Shown here piece after piece: positions 46,260-54,915 of a DNA stretch of 64,000 nucleotides. The notes below the pieces were generated by a model. It saw only the letters and a program-made list of their open reading frames with translations, had not been told where the DNA came from and did not search any database. This DNA is from CAWIMX01 sp963792785 (GTDB lineage Bacteria > Acidobacteriota > Vicinamibacteria > Vicinamibacterales > CAVVIG01), in contig CAWBXO010000001.1 in the NCBI GenBank assembly GCA_963792785.1, positions 1,116,001-1,180,000 on the forward strand, in the 5' to 3' direction. The position numbers and the translations under genes are program-made. Numbering within the stretch: position 1 is the stretch's first letter; every line of letters begins with the position of its first letter.

Positions 46260-47093
46260 TCACGAGGTGGACGACGATGGCGCAGACGTGGGTGATGTCG
46301 CGTCGTCGACGTCAAGCGTGCCCTGTGCGGCCATTCTGCCGGCGGCTGTCGGCTTCCCCTTGAGAATCCACTCGAACGCCACGCCGATCATGGCTCCCAG
46401 CAGAGGGCCGACGATGTAGATCCACGTGGTGTGGAGGGCGCCACGCACCAGATCCGGCGCGAGCGAACGCACGGGGTTCATCGAGGCGCCGGTCACCGGC
46501 GCCGCCCAGAGCCCTGCCAGCGCGATATATCCCCCGACGGCGATGGCGCCGTTCGTGCCGATGTTCCGCGCGCCGGACGCCGTCCCGAGGATGGTGTTCA
46601 CCAGCCCTGCGGTCAGGACCATTTCCATGGCGAGCGCCTTGCCTGCGGTCACCCCACTGCCCGGCAAGGTTGCGCCGAGGGCGCCCGCCGTCCCGAACAT
46701 CGTGCGGAGAAAGACGGCCGCGCCGATCGCCCCGATGATTTGCCCGACGATGTAGCCGGGGACTCGTTTCCACGGGAAATTGCGGCGCACGGCGAACGCC
46801 AGAGTGACGGCGGGATTCAGGTGCGCGCCGCTCACCGCGCCCATGAAGTAGATGATCACCATCACCATGATGCCCGGGGCCACCGCCTGCATTCCCAGCG
46901 TGACCTGGCCGTGGCTCACCGCCGCCACGACGCCCCCGCCGGCGGCAACGAGCACCAGCAGAAACGTGCCCCAGGTCTCCGCGAAGATGCGCCGCCACTC
47001 AAGAGAGGGGTTGGAGAAGTCACGCGCCAGTTGCCGCTGAGCGACGCGCTGCTGTGGTTCGGCGTCCGACCGATTCGGTTCGCTGGGTGTCAT
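46260..47093 (-). CDS. Aquaporin / MIP-family channel
   Basis: 277 aa from the ATG at 47093 (GAGG five bases upstream; a GTG at 47099 is the alternative). Six membrane helices and two half-helix loops: the first is the canonical SGAHLNPAVTLAFAV, the second is GASMNPVRSLAPDLV, so the second NPA box reads NPV. The N-terminal ~35 residues form a soluble extension. NPV replacements occur in atypical aquaporins and may change selectivity. It conducts water, glycerol or small neutral solutes. Monocistronic, divergent from the IPT/TIG gene. Confidence 0.9.
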   Translation of the reverse strand: MTPSEPNRSDAEPQQRVAQRQLARDFSNPSLEWRRIFAETWGTFLLVLVAAGGGVVAAVSHGQVTLGMQAVAPGIMVMVIIYFMGAVSGAHLNPAVTLAFAVRRNFPWKRVPGYIVGQIIGAIGAAVFLRTMFGTAGALGATLPGSGVTAGKALAMEMVLTAGLVNTILGTASGARNIGTNGAIAVGGYIALAGLWAAPVTGASMNPVRSLAPDLVRGALHTTWIYIVGPLLGAMIGVAFEWILKGKPTAAGRMAAQGTLDVDDATSPTSAPSSSTS

Positions 47094-47271
47094 GTGCACC
47101 TCGGCCTGCGCTCATCCCTTCACGTGCTGGGTGACTTCCACTGGCATGTGTCTCAACTCTTGCGTAGATTCAGCCCGTTGGTCGCAGCGGCCACCAGACA
47201 CTACCACGGCGCCGGTCCCGCGACTTGTGCTCGACCGCGGCTCGTGGCAGGCTTGCTGGCGGAGGTGCGTG

Positions 47272-48108
47272 ATGAAGGCATTCGTTGCCGGAGTCCTCTT
47301 CTTGCTCGTGGTGCCCGTGGTCCCGGCGTTCGCCCAGGTCGCCATTTCCGGTACCGAACCGCGACTGTTCATTCAGGGCGACTACCCGCAGGCCGCGGAC
47401 CGCCTGCCGATGGAGATCTCGTTCGATCCGGTGCTTCCGGCCGACATCACGGGCTACACCGTCAACAGCCACCTGAAGATCTACACGCGCGCGCAGGGAG
47501 ACTTCGAGCCGCTGGCGTTGAGCGGGTGGACGCGGTCGAGCGTCAACGTGTGGGTGCCCACGCGCCTCTTCAAACAGAGCGGCGTTCTCCAGATCAAGGC
47601 GAATGTCGACGGCGGCGACACGCCGATATTCAACGTCTCCATTGCGCCTGCACCCAGTCAGGCCCCGCAGATCACAGGCGTCAGCCCGGATAGGTTCTCG
47701 GTCACCGATGGAGCGAAGGACGAGGCCTTGTCGATCTTCGGCATCAACGTCGATCCGTGGGGGTTCACACAGGTCTTGATCGATGGCAAGGCGGCCTCGA
47801 TTGGCAACGTGTACCCGGCGGCCGGCAGCGACACCGGAACGGTCGTTGCCTGGATGCCCGGGAGCGCCCTCAGCAAGGAGGGTGTCCACACAGTCCAGCT
47901 CGGCAGCCGCGCCGGAAAATCCAACACGGTCAAGGTCGTGGTGGGGATGACCCAGGGGCCCGCCACGAGGAGTCCCGACAAGCCGATTATCTCGTCGGGG
48001 GCGCCCGCGGCCGGCACGAAGATCAGAAAACCACCGATTCTCGTTCTGAAGCCGCCTTCCACATCCGGTGCGAAGAAAGATCCACCGGTCCCGACGAGGG
48101 CGCCATAG
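47272..48108 (+). CDS. Exported IPT/TIG-domain protein
   Basis: 278 aa from the ATG at 47272, with GGAGG seven bases upstream (47261-47265). A signal peptide (AGVLFLLVVPVVPAFAQ) is followed by a beta-rich region (~25-125) and an IPT/TIG domain (PQITGVSPDRFSVTDG, LSIFGINVDPWGFTQVLIDGK, VHTVQLGSRAGKSNTVKVVV). A Pro/Lys-rich tail without a membrane anchor ends the protein. IPT/TIG domains are Ig-like folds of surface or carbohydrate-active proteins. No enzymatic domain is visible. The 47100-47271 gap holds only its ribosome site and the aquaporin start region. Confidence 0.75.
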   Translation: MKAFVAGVLFLLVVPVVPAFAQVAISGTEPRLFIQGDYPQAADRLPMEISFDPVLPADITGYTVNSHLKIYTRAQGDFEPLALSGWTRSSVNVWVPTRLFKQSGVLQIKANVDGGDTPIFNVSIAPAPSQAPQITGVSPDRFSVTDGAKDEALSIFGINVDPWGFTQVLIDGKAASIGNVYPAAGSDTGTVVAWMPGSALSKEGVHTVQLGSRAGKSNTVKVVVGMTQGPATRSPDKPIISSGAPAAGTKIRKPPILVLKPPSTSGAKKDPPVPTRAP

Positions 48109-48201
48109 TCAGGAGCATGGCCGATCGCGCGGCCACGCCGTTGCCGTTCCTCGAACAGCAGAACGTGGCTCCGCCCGACCATCCGGTCGTCCGCGAACGC
48201 G

Positions 48202-48579
48202 TCCGATTGCTACAATCGAACGGTTCGCAACGCGGAAGTCATTCGCCAGTGGACGATCCTGCGCGAGATCGAGCACGCCACCGGCGGCGCGACGATCCAC
48301 GAGCTCGCCTCGCTCACCGGCGTCACCACGCGCACGATCCGCCGCGACCTCGAAGCGCTCGAGGCCGCCGGCTTCCCGCTCTACGACGATCGATCGCACG
48401 ACGACGGCAAGACGCGGTGGCGGGTGAACGGCCAGGCGTTCAAGGGCCTCACCGCCGGCATCACGCTGTCCGAGCTCTCGGCATCGCTCACGCCGCACAT
48501 GCGCCGGTTCCTCGACGAGCTGCCGCGCGTGATCGTCGCGAAGGCCGATCCGGCACGGCAGGAGGATAGGAAGCATTAG
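48202..48579 (+). pseudogene. Truncated, internally deleted WYL/DeoR-type HTH regulator
   Basis: The frame reads NAEVIRQWTILREIEHATGG, then a winged HTH (TIHELASLTGVTTRTIRRDLEALEAAGFPLYDD) and KTRWRVNGQAFKGLTAGITLSEL. It jumps directly to SASLTPHMRRFLDELPRVIV, omitting roughly 30-40 residues present between these motifs in WYL-type regulators. No start codon precedes the first motif in this frame; a plausible N-terminal piece (ATG at 48117) is in another frame. The frame then runs into the ~70-bp repeat and stops at its TAG (48577-48579), losing the WYL domain. Confidence 0.7.
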
Positions 48580-48655
48580 CGGGGTGGCGAGACCACATAA
48601 CGCGCGTTCTCGGACGCATCGCTCTTCTCGACAGACGCATCGCCCTTCTCGACAG
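48561..48655 (+). repeat. Dispersed ~70-bp repeat, subtype A, copy 1 (with internal tandem duplication)
   Basis: Begins GGAGGATAGGAAGCATTAGC and ends CTTCTCGACAG. It matches 60493-60566 with only three substitutions over 74 bp. The 21-bp 3' part is duplicated in tandem (48613-48633 and 48634-48654). A hairpin GTGG-N5-CCAC sits at 48584-48596. It separates the truncated regulator from the ABC transporter tail. Confidence 0.85.
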
Positions 48656-48859
48656 GCCGCCGCCCACGAGCCCGGCGGCAAGGCAAACGGCCGCATCACG
48701 GTGCTCGTCTCGCATCGCTTCTCCACCGTTCGGATGGCGGACCTGATCGTCGTGCTCGACGGCGCCCGGCTGGTGGAGGTCGGCACGCACGAGGCCCTGA
48801 TGGCGAAGCGCGGTCAGTACGCCGAGCTGTACGGGATCCAGGCCGCCAGTTATCGCTGA
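48654..48859 (+). pseudogene. C-terminal fragment of an ABC transporter ATPase
   Basis: The open frame reads GRITVLVSHRFSTVRMADLI, the H-loop region of exporter-type ABC ATPases, then LDGARLVEVGTHEALMAKRG and QYAELYGIQAASYR, a typical MsbA-like C-terminus. Walker A, the signature motif and Walker B are absent. The fragment begins just after repeat copy 1, so the gene was cut there. Confidence 0.8.
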
Positions 48860-48892
48860 GCGCTCGCCTTCGGCCTGACGTCCAGCCAGTCA

Positions 48893-48924
48893 GCGTTGCA
48901 AGTGAACAGCAACTGCTATATTAT
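48893..48924 (+). promoter_or_regulatory. Promoter and likely operator of the Xre/RES module
   Basis: TTGCAA (48896-48901) and TATTAT (48919-48924) are spaced 17 bp, in an AT-rich pocket directly before the antitoxin ATG at 48933. An inverted repeat GTTGC-N9-GCAAC (48895-48913) overlaps the -35, as expected for antitoxin autorepression. The very short leader suggests leaderless or near-leaderless translation. Confidence 0.45.
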
Positions 48925-48932
48925 TTCAATTG

Positions 48933-49328
48933 ATGAGACCGCAGGAAACGGCGCGGGATCAGTCGGCGCAGGTGCAGACGGCGGAGGCCGAAGCGGTCCT
49001 GGCGAAGGCCACGCTCGCGGCCGCCCGCCGGCTCGGCCTCACCAACCGCGAGCTCGCCGCGGTGCTCGGCACGAGCGAAGCGTCGGTCTCGCGGCTGTCG
49101 CGCGATCGCGCGCTCCGCGCAGGCAGCGCCGAAGCGTCGCTGGCGCTGCTGTTCGTGCGGCTGTTCCGCAGCCTCGACGCGATCACCGGCGGCAGCGCGG
49201 AGAAGGCGCGCGCCTGGTTGACGGCGTCCAATCGCCATCTCGGCGGCGTTCCCGCCGAGCGCATCCGCACGGCCGAAGGGCTGGTGAATGCCGTCCAGTA
49301 TCTGGACGCGATCCGCGGGACGCTCTAG
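48933..49328 (+). CDS. Xre/MbcA/ParS-type antitoxin of a RES toxin-antitoxin module
   Basis: 131 aa from the ATG at 48933. The N-terminal helix-turn-helix reads LGLTNRELAAVLGTSEASVSRLSRDR. The C-terminal toxin-binding (DUF2384) region contains LALLFVRLFRSLDAITGGS, ARAWLTASNRHLGGVPAERI and GLVNAVQYLDAIRG. These antitoxins bind and cap RES-type NAD+ phosphorylases and repress their own promoter. The RES toxin follows and overlaps. The module lies between two copies of the dispersed repeat. Confidence 0.93.
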   Translation: MRPQETARDQSAQVQTAEAEAVLAKATLAAARRLGLTNRELAAVLGTSEASVSRLSRDRALRAGSAEASLALLFVRLFRSLDAITGGSAEKARAWLTASNRHLGGVPAERIRTAEGLVNAVQYLDAIRGTL

Positions 49329-50049
49329 GATCCGTCCCCTCACCGCCGCGCCCTGGCGCGTCGTCGAGGCGCAGCATCTCATCGCCACGCGCAAGCTGGT
49401 CGATTCGGATCGTGAGCAGGCGATCCTCGAAGAGTTGCTCGAACGCGCAAAGCCGCCGGCGGCCAGCGGGACCGGCCTGCATTACCTGCTGTTCACGCCG
49501 TTCCGCTACCCGCCGCTTCGGCACGGATCGCGCTTCGGATCGCGATGGGAGCCCGGGATCTGGTACGGGTCCGACGCGCTGCCGACGGCGTTCGCGGAGG
49601 TCGCCTACTATCGGTTCGTGTTCCTCGAGGGCACGGCGGCCGACCTCGGCGCGATCGAAACGGACCACACGGCGTTCCGCGCGCCGGTCGCCGCCGCGCG
49701 CGCCGTGGACCTGACCACGGCACCGTTCGCCCGGTGGCGCGCGCCGATCGCGTCGAAGACGAGCTATGCCGCGACGCAGCCGCTCGGCGCGGCGATGCGC
49801 GATGCCGGCGTCGAGGCGTGCCGCTACACGTCGGCGCGAGACGCGGAAGGCGGCACGAACATCGCGCTCTTCTCGGCGGGCGCCTTCGCCGCGCGCCGGC
49901 CGCGCGCGCTGCAGACGTGGCACTCGGTGACGACGGCCACAAGCGTCGAGGTGTCGAAACGCGACTACTTCGAGCGCCAGCGATTCCGGTTCACCCGCGA
50001 TGCGTTCCTCGTCGGTGGCGTCCTGCCGCAGCCGGCGATCGAGGGGTAG
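49288..50049 (+). CDS. RES-domain toxin (NAD+ phosphorylase family)
   Basis: 253 aa as open from an ATG at 49288 inside the antitoxin gene. Family similarity begins near AAPWRVVEAQHLIATRKLVD, so a slightly later start is possible. RES-domain features include GSRWEPGIWYGSDALPTAFAEVAYYRF (Arg and Glu), a downstream Ser in SKTSYAATQPLGAAMRDAGV and YTSARDAEGGTNIALFS. RES toxins degrade NAD+ and arrest growth when the antitoxin is lost. Gene order (antitoxin first, translationally linked) is standard. The gene appears intact. Confidence 0.92.
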   Translation: MPSSIWTRSAGRSRIRPLTAAPWRVVEAQHLIATRKLVDSDREQAILEELLERAKPPAASGTGLHYLLFTPFRYPPLRHGSRFGSRWEPGIWYGSDALPTAFAEVAYYRFVFLEGTAADLGAIETDHTAFRAPVAAARAVDLTTAPFARWRAPIASKTSYAATQPLGAAMRDAGVEACRYTSARDAEGGTNIALFSAGAFAARRPRALQTWHSVTTATSVEVSKRDYFERQRFRFTRDAFLVGGVLPQPAIEG

Positions 50050-50055
50050 ACCTTC

Positions 50056-50236
50056 CGCGCGGCCCCAGGTCCTTGACGCGATCTCCGACGCAGCCAGGCG
50101 GTTCTACGAGAAAGCAGGCTTCTCCCCGGCGCCGGCCTATCCGATGACGATGATGATCCCGCTGGCTGATGTCGAGAAGGCGCTCAGCGAACGGCAGTCA
50201 GCACTGAGGCGCTGCCGGAGCCGCCAGGGCCGATAG
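50056..50236 (+). pseudogene. C-terminal fragment of a GNAT acetyltransferase
   Basis: The frame reads QVLDAISDAARRFYEKAGF, then PAYPMTMMIPLADVEKAL, the terminal helix and strand of toxin-type GNAT acetyltransferases. The acetyl-CoA-binding part is missing. It begins 7 bp after the RES stop and ends at a TAG inside repeat copy 2, so both ends are breakpoints. Confidence 0.7.
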
Positions 50237-50301
50237 GACATATTAGCGCGGTCCCAGGTTGACCGAATCCCCGTTCTCAGACCCGCCCCCCCTTCTGACA
50301 G
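50231..50301 (+). repeat. Dispersed ~70-bp repeat, subtype B, copy 1
   Basis: Begins CGATAGGACATATTAGCGCG and ends CCTTCTGACAG. Near-identical to 59822-59890 except for a few substitutions and a longer C run. A hairpin CGGTC-N7-GACCG lies in the position of the subtype A hairpin. Shared anchor words with subtype A are GATAGGA, ATTAGCG, GTTCTC and CTTCT-GACAG. Confidence 0.85.
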
Positions 50302-50323
50302 CCGCATCGGCTGTCGCCTTCGC

Positions 50324-50881
50324 TCAGCGCGTTTTCGGGGCCCTGGCGTTCAGCACCCCGGACGCCGTCGCCTCGAACGTTGTGCCGGGATCCCGGAGCG
50401 AGTGGCAGGAAATCGACCCCGCGTAGTGGGCCTGGATCGGATCGACGGAGGTAACGGTCACGGTGAGGTCCGGTGCATTCACGCATTGCGCGGACGCGCC
50501 AGACCAGTTGACGACGAGTTTCACGCCGCGCTGGTAGGTCCTGGCGTCCAGCGGGCCTTCGACGGGCAGCGAGACGTCGAGCCGGGCCGCCTTGCCGGCA
50601 CCGGCGAACTGCATGACGCGTCCGATCTTCAGCGGGATCAGGACCAGTCCCTCATCGTCGGGCAGGTCGATGACGCTCTCGCCGCCCTCGACCACGATTG
50701 ACCAGGGCACGGGCCGGGCGTTCCGGGCGGTCGCGGCCGGCCCGGGTGCCTCGGCGGGGGCCGTCTGCGACGCGCCGGTCGTCGCGGCCGGACTCGTCCC
50801 GTCGCCGGCAGGGGCGCCGCCGCACGCGACGGCCGAAGCCGCCATCAGCACCGCCAGGGTTCCCGTGTGTAGTCGGTCCAT
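50324..50881 (-). CDS. Lipoprotein of unknown function
   Basis: 185 aa from the ATG at 50881, where the signal MDRLHTGTLAVLMAASAVAC has its lipobox; an upstream ATG at 50926 would bury it. A low-complexity Ala/Thr/Pro linker (~22-50) leads to a beta-rich domain with two Cys (AQCVNAPDLTV, GSISCHSLRDPG) that could form a disulfide. No family recognised. It is convergent with repeat copy 2 and divergent from the lipase. The 190-bp gap to 51072 holds nothing recognisable beyond the starts. Confidence 0.7.
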   Translation of the reverse strand: MDRLHTGTLAVLMAASAVACGGAPAGDGTSPAATTGASQTAPAEAPGPAATARNARPVPWSIVVEGGESVIDLPDDEGLVLIPLKIGRVMQFAGAGKAARLDVSLPVEGPLDARTYQRGVKLVVNWSGASAQCVNAPDLTVTVTSVDPIQAHYAGSISCHSLRDPGTTFEATASGVLNARAPKTR

Positions 50882-51071
50882 GCTTCCCCAAGCGCGGCCC
50901 GGCCCCGGCAGCCGACACGACGCCACGCGGCACCCGGCCCTGGTGGCGTCGCCGGCGCCAGCCGGGAGCGATAGCGGCGCAGGAGGGCGGGGTCCGACAT
51001 TTCGCCCGGGCCCGCCGCGATCTGGCGGGTGAAGGCCTCTGTTGCCGCTGGATCACTCGGGAGACCAACCG

Positions 51072-52148
51072 ATGAAGGTCACGCGGGTCGGATCGGCATG
51101 GCTGCGGGCGGGCCTGGTGTGCCTCGCCCTCGGCGCCACTGGGTGCGCGAGCGTCTCGCCACTGGAGTTCGTCCGGAACGTCGGTCGCGACGTGGTGGCT
51201 GCGCCGGAGATCGCGCGGCAGCGGGATGCGGCGACGGCCGTAGCGTCTCGCTACTACGGCGACACCACGCCGCTGGATCTGCCAGCGGCGCTGGCCTCGG
51301 CGCGTCACGCCCGGCGGGTCTACCGCACCGTCGACGAAATACGCGCCGAGCTGGGCGACGCCGTGCGGGTGGTGCCGATCGTGACCGCCATCACCGGGCT
51401 GCAGTACTACGTCGTCGATGAGGCTGATCGGCAGGTGGTGGCGATCCGCGGGACCCAGCCGACCGAGCTCCGCAACTGGGTCGCCAATGCCGTCGTGCTG
51501 GGGGCCCGTGATGAAATGCTCAGCGTGGACGTGCACGAGGGCTTTCTGCTGGCCACCCGGATCATCGAGGTCGGTCTTGTCGCCCGGCTCGACCGGAACC
51601 GGCCGGTCCACCTCACCGGGCACTCGCTCGGGGGCTCGCTCGCGACGCTGCTGGCGCTCCGGCTCGAGCGCCGCGGCTACCGCGTGTCGGTGACCACGTT
51701 CGGCGCGCCGAAGCTCACCACGTTCGCGGCCTTCGCCAGCGACCCGGAGCTGCACCGGCTGGCGCTCGTTCGCATCGTCAACGCCGGCGACGTCGTGCCG
51801 CACTTTCCGACCATGATGGACACCACCGGGAAGCGCGTCTACGCGCAGTTCGGCCGCGAGTGGGTGCTCACCGACGACGGCGAATGCGTCGAGACGAATC
51901 TGGCCGGCAGCCTGACCAAGTCCGCAGCGCTCGTGCTGGACCGCAACATGCCGGACTGGTCGCTGGCCGAACACGGGATGGGGACGTACGTCGAACGGCT
52001 CGCCGCCCTGGTCGACCGATCCGGCGGTGGGGCGGTGCGCGCTCAGCTGCCGGAGCCGGCCAGGACCGCGCGCAGCCGCGCGGCCTCGGCGGCCTCACCC
52101 CGGGCCTCGTGGAAATCGGCCGCCCAGGTGAGACAGTCGCGACGATAG
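51072..52148 (+). CDS. Class 3 lipase-family lipoprotein
   Basis: 358 aa from the ATG at 51072. Lipoprotein signal VCLALGATGC. The alpha/beta-hydrolase core has YYVVDEADRQVVAIRGTQP, VHEGFLLATRI, the nucleophile elbow HLTGHSLGGSLATLLALRL, and TTFGAPKLTTFAAF, with the acid residue in VRIVNAGDVVPHFP. Ser, Asp and a later His make a lipase_3 triad. The last ~35 residues are Arg/Ser/Ala-rich low complexity overlapping the convergent kinase gene by 106 bp, so the tail may not be functional. Confidence 0.87.
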   Translation: MKVTRVGSAWLRAGLVCLALGATGCASVSPLEFVRNVGRDVVAAPEIARQRDAATAVASRYYGDTTPLDLPAALASARHARRVYRTVDEIRAELGDAVRVVPIVTAITGLQYYVVDEADRQVVAIRGTQPTELRNWVANAVVLGARDEMLSVDVHEGFLLATRIIEVGLVARLDRNRPVHLTGHSLGGSLATLLALRLERRGYRVSVTTFGAPKLTTFAAFASDPELHRLALVRIVNAGDVVPHFPTMMDTTGKRVYAQFGREWVLTDDGECVETNLAGSLTKSAALVLDRNMPDWSLAEHGMGTYVERLAALVDRSGGGAVRAQLPEPARTARSRAASAASPRASWKSAAQVRQSRR

Positions 52149-54775
52149 TCGGGCACGCTGCGCGTCTCGATGAGCGGCGGCGTGGCGCGGACGAAGTACG
52201 GCGCCGCGGCGGCCGGCCGACCCTGCAGGACCAGCGCGCGCGCCACGCGGCAGTCGGCGACCGCCGTGATGAAGTGGCCGGCCGGCAGTGCCTTCTCGAG
52301 CGTGTCGAGGGCTGCGCGGGCGTCCCGCTCGGCCTCGGCCGGGCGGTGCTGCATCAGCTCGATGCCCGAGAGCGACAGCAGTGGCAGCGCCCGCTGGTAG
52401 TCGTCCTCCTCCAGCCACCGCCGATTGAGATCGGCGACGCGCGCGTACACCCGCCGCGCTTCGTCGAGGCGGCCGACGCCGACGAGCGCGGTCGCGAGAT
52501 TCTGAAGATCGCCGCCGAGCGCCGGATGGTCCTTGCCGTTCAGGCGTTCCCCGCTCTCGACCAGTTGTCGCAGCAGAGTCACGGCGCCTTCGGGGTTGCC
52601 GGCGTTGATCCGGAGCACCGCCAGGTTGCCCATCGTGGCCCGGACGTACTTGTGGTCCTGGCCGAGTGCCGGCACCAGGCGATCGAGCGCTTCCTGGAAG
52701 TACCGCTCGGCCTCGTCGATCTTCCCGAGCAGGCCGAGTGTCTGGGCGAGCGTCCCCCGGCCGAAGCCGGCCGCGGCGGTGTCGGGGCCGAGGGCCTCGT
52801 CGGTGAGCGCGATCGCCCGGCGTCCCGCCACTTCCGACTCCTCGTACCGTTCGGTCTCCCGCAGGGCATCCGCGAGCCCGCGCCACGTTTCGGCGATCGA
52901 CTCCGGCGGCACGCCGCCGTCTTCGGCCAGCTCCACGATGGCCCGGAACTCCGGCTCGGCGTCCGCCGGCCGGTTGAGGCTCATCAGGTGCCGGCCCCGC
53001 ATGATGCGCGCGTCGGCCACTTCGGCGACGTCCACCGGATCGGCGGAGAGCGCCAGATCCAGGCGTTTCGTGTAGAGATCGAGCGCCGGGTGACCGAGCT
53101 CGCTGTGAATCGAAGCGAGGGCGCTCAGGTCGTCGCGCGCTTCGCGCGACGTCGGGCCGTAGAGCGCGGTCTGCAGGGTCTGCGCCTCCTCGCGGAGCGG
53201 CAGCGCCCGGTCGAACATGCCGAGGGACTGATAGACATCGGAAATGGACGCGAGGATCGATGCGCGAATCGCCGGCCGATCCGTGAGCGACGTCTGGAGG
53301 CGCTCGACGCCGACGTCGAGCGCCTCGACGACCGTGATCCGGCGTCCCAGTGCCGGATCGGCCGGGCGGTACGGATCGGCGCTGGCGAACAGATCGGTCA
53401 GGAAACGCTGGACTTCCTGTGCGCGTTCGGCCTGCTGCTGCGCGGCATTCCGCTCGGTTTCCAGCGAGCGCGCGTGGAGCACGAGGGTCGCGACGTAGAC
53501 GCCGAGGAAGAACAGTGCCGCAGCCGCCACCGGCGCCACCCATGGATGCCGGCGCAGAAACAGACGGGCCCGGTAGCCGCGGGTGTCCGGCCGGGCCGAG
53601 ATCGCGCGGCCGTCCAGGTACCGGCGGATGTCGCCCGCCAGTTCTTCCACGGACACGTAGCGGCGCGCCGGATCGTGCCGCAGCGCCTTGCCGACAATCG
53701 TGTCGAGATCGCCCGAGAGCATCCGTCGGAGCTGGGCCGGCGTCGTGCCCCTGGCGTCCGCGATCGGTCCGGATTCGGGACCGGCGTCGACGATCGTGCT
53801 GGGCCGGGGCAGGTCGAGGAACCGCGTGAGCGCCTCGACGCCGCCTGCCGCCGGGGGCGTCGTCGCGCGGCAGGGCGGCTGACCCGTCAGCAGCCGGTAG
53901 AGCAGGACGCCGAGCTGGTAGACGTCCGTCGCCGTCGTGACCGGCTCGCCGCGCAGTTGCTCGGGACTGGCGTGGTCGGGGGTCAGCAGGTACAGGCCCG
54001 TCCGGGTGTGCTCGGTCTCGTAGTCAGGTCCGAGAAGCTTCGCGATGCCGAAGTCGAGCAGTTTGGCGTGGCCGTCGGTCGTGACGAGGATGTTCGACGG
54101 CTTGAGGTCGCGGTGCACGACGAGCGCCGCGTGCGCCGACCGCACCGCGTCGGTCACCGGGAGCAGGAGCTCCAGGCGCTGGCGGATGGGCAGCTTCCGA
54201 GCGTCGCAGTAGGCGGTGAGCGGTGTGCCCTCCACGTACTCCATGGCCAGGAACGGGCGTCCGTCGGCCGTCGTACCGCCGTCGTACAGGCGGGCGATGT
54301 TCGGGTGGTGCAGTGAGGCCAGGATGCGCCGCTCGATGGCGAAGCGCCGCAGCACGTCGTCGGTGTCCACGCCGCGGCGCAGGACCTTCAGGGCGACCTG
54401 CTGCTCGAAGCCCTCACCGGTGCGCCGGGCGAGGTAGACCGTGCCCATGCCGCCGCGACCGACCTCGCGCAGGATCTCGTAGCCTTCGGCCGCGGGCGCC
54501 GCGTGGCCCCGCGTCGCCAGGTCGTCGAGGAAGGCCCGCGAACGCACGGCGCGCGGCCCGTCGAACAGGCCCTCCGACGCGGCCTCGGCGCGGAGCAGGC
54601 GCCCGACGGCTTCGGCCAGCGTGCCATCCTCGCCCGCTTCCCGGGCGACGAACGCCGCGCGGTCTTCGTCGGGCAGGTCGAGTGCCGCCTGAAACAGCTG
54701 GTCGACGTCGTTCCAGCGGTCCACCATCGGGTCCCGCCCGGGCGCGTGGGGATGACAATCTCCGGTGTCCGCCAT
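52043..54775 (-). CDS. Serine/threonine protein kinase with C-terminal TPR domain
   Basis: 910 aa (a start at M17, 54727, is possible). Pkn2/Hanks-type kinase domain ~99-380: Gly-loop VGRGGMGTVYLA, Lys130, catalytic HRDLKPSNIL (221-230), DFGIAK (241) and HASPEQLRGEPVTTATDVYQLG. A transmembrane helix (~430-450, WVAPVAAAALFFLGVYVATLV) places the TPR half in the periplasm. About eight TPR-like units follow (LPLREEAQTLQTALYG, AERYFQEALDRLVPAL). Such kinases are paired with ECF sigma factors in Acidobacteriota. Here the sigma gene on the same strand is separated from it by the divergent OmpA and metalloprotease genes. Confidence 0.94.
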   Translation of the reverse strand: MADTGDCHPHAPGRDPMVDRWNDVDQLFQAALDLPDEDRAAFVAREAGEDGTLAEAVGRLLRAEAASEGLFDGPRAVRSRAFLDDLATRGHAAPAAEGYEILREVGRGGMGTVYLARRTGEGFEQQVALKVLRRGVDTDDVLRRFAIERRILASLHHPNIARLYDGGTTADGRPFLAMEYVEGTPLTAYCDARKLPIRQRLELLLPVTDAVRSAHAALVVHRDLKPSNILVTTDGHAKLLDFGIAKLLGPDYETEHTRTGLYLLTPDHASPEQLRGEPVTTATDVYQLGVLLYRLLTGQPPCRATTPPAAGGVEALTRFLDLPRPSTIVDAGPESGPIADARGTTPAQLRRMLSGDLDTIVGKALRHDPARRYVSVEELAGDIRRYLDGRAISARPDTRGYRARLFLRRHPWVAPVAAAALFFLGVYVATLVLHARSLETERNAAQQQAERAQEVQRFLTDLFASADPYRPADPALGRRITVVEALDVGVERLQTSLTDRPAIRASILASISDVYQSLGMFDRALPLREEAQTLQTALYGPTSREARDDLSALASIHSELGHPALDLYTKRLDLALSADPVDVAEVADARIMRGRHLMSLNRPADAEPEFRAIVELAEDGGVPPESIAETWRGLADALRETERYEESEVAGRRAIALTDEALGPDTAAAGFGRGTLAQTLGLLGKIDEAERYFQEALDRLVPALGQDHKYVRATMGNLAVLRINAGNPEGAVTLLRQLVESGERLNGKDHPALGGDLQNLATALVGVGRLDEARRVYARVADLNRRWLEEDDYQRALPLLSLSGIELMQHRPAEAERDARAALDTLEKALPAGHFITAVADCRVARALVLQGRPAAAAPYFVRATPPLIETRSVPDYRRDCLTWAADFHEARGEAAEAARLRAVLAGSGS

Positions 54776-54915
54776 GTGTGACCGCAGGCTACGACGTTTG
54801 GCACGTCAGGACAAGCCTCTGATGGCGTGTTCGGGGCCAGTGTTCCGCGCCGACCCCGGGCGTGTCGGGTCGCGGCGCCGGGATGCGCTTGTGGATAGAG
54901 AAGGAGTTTTCACGC

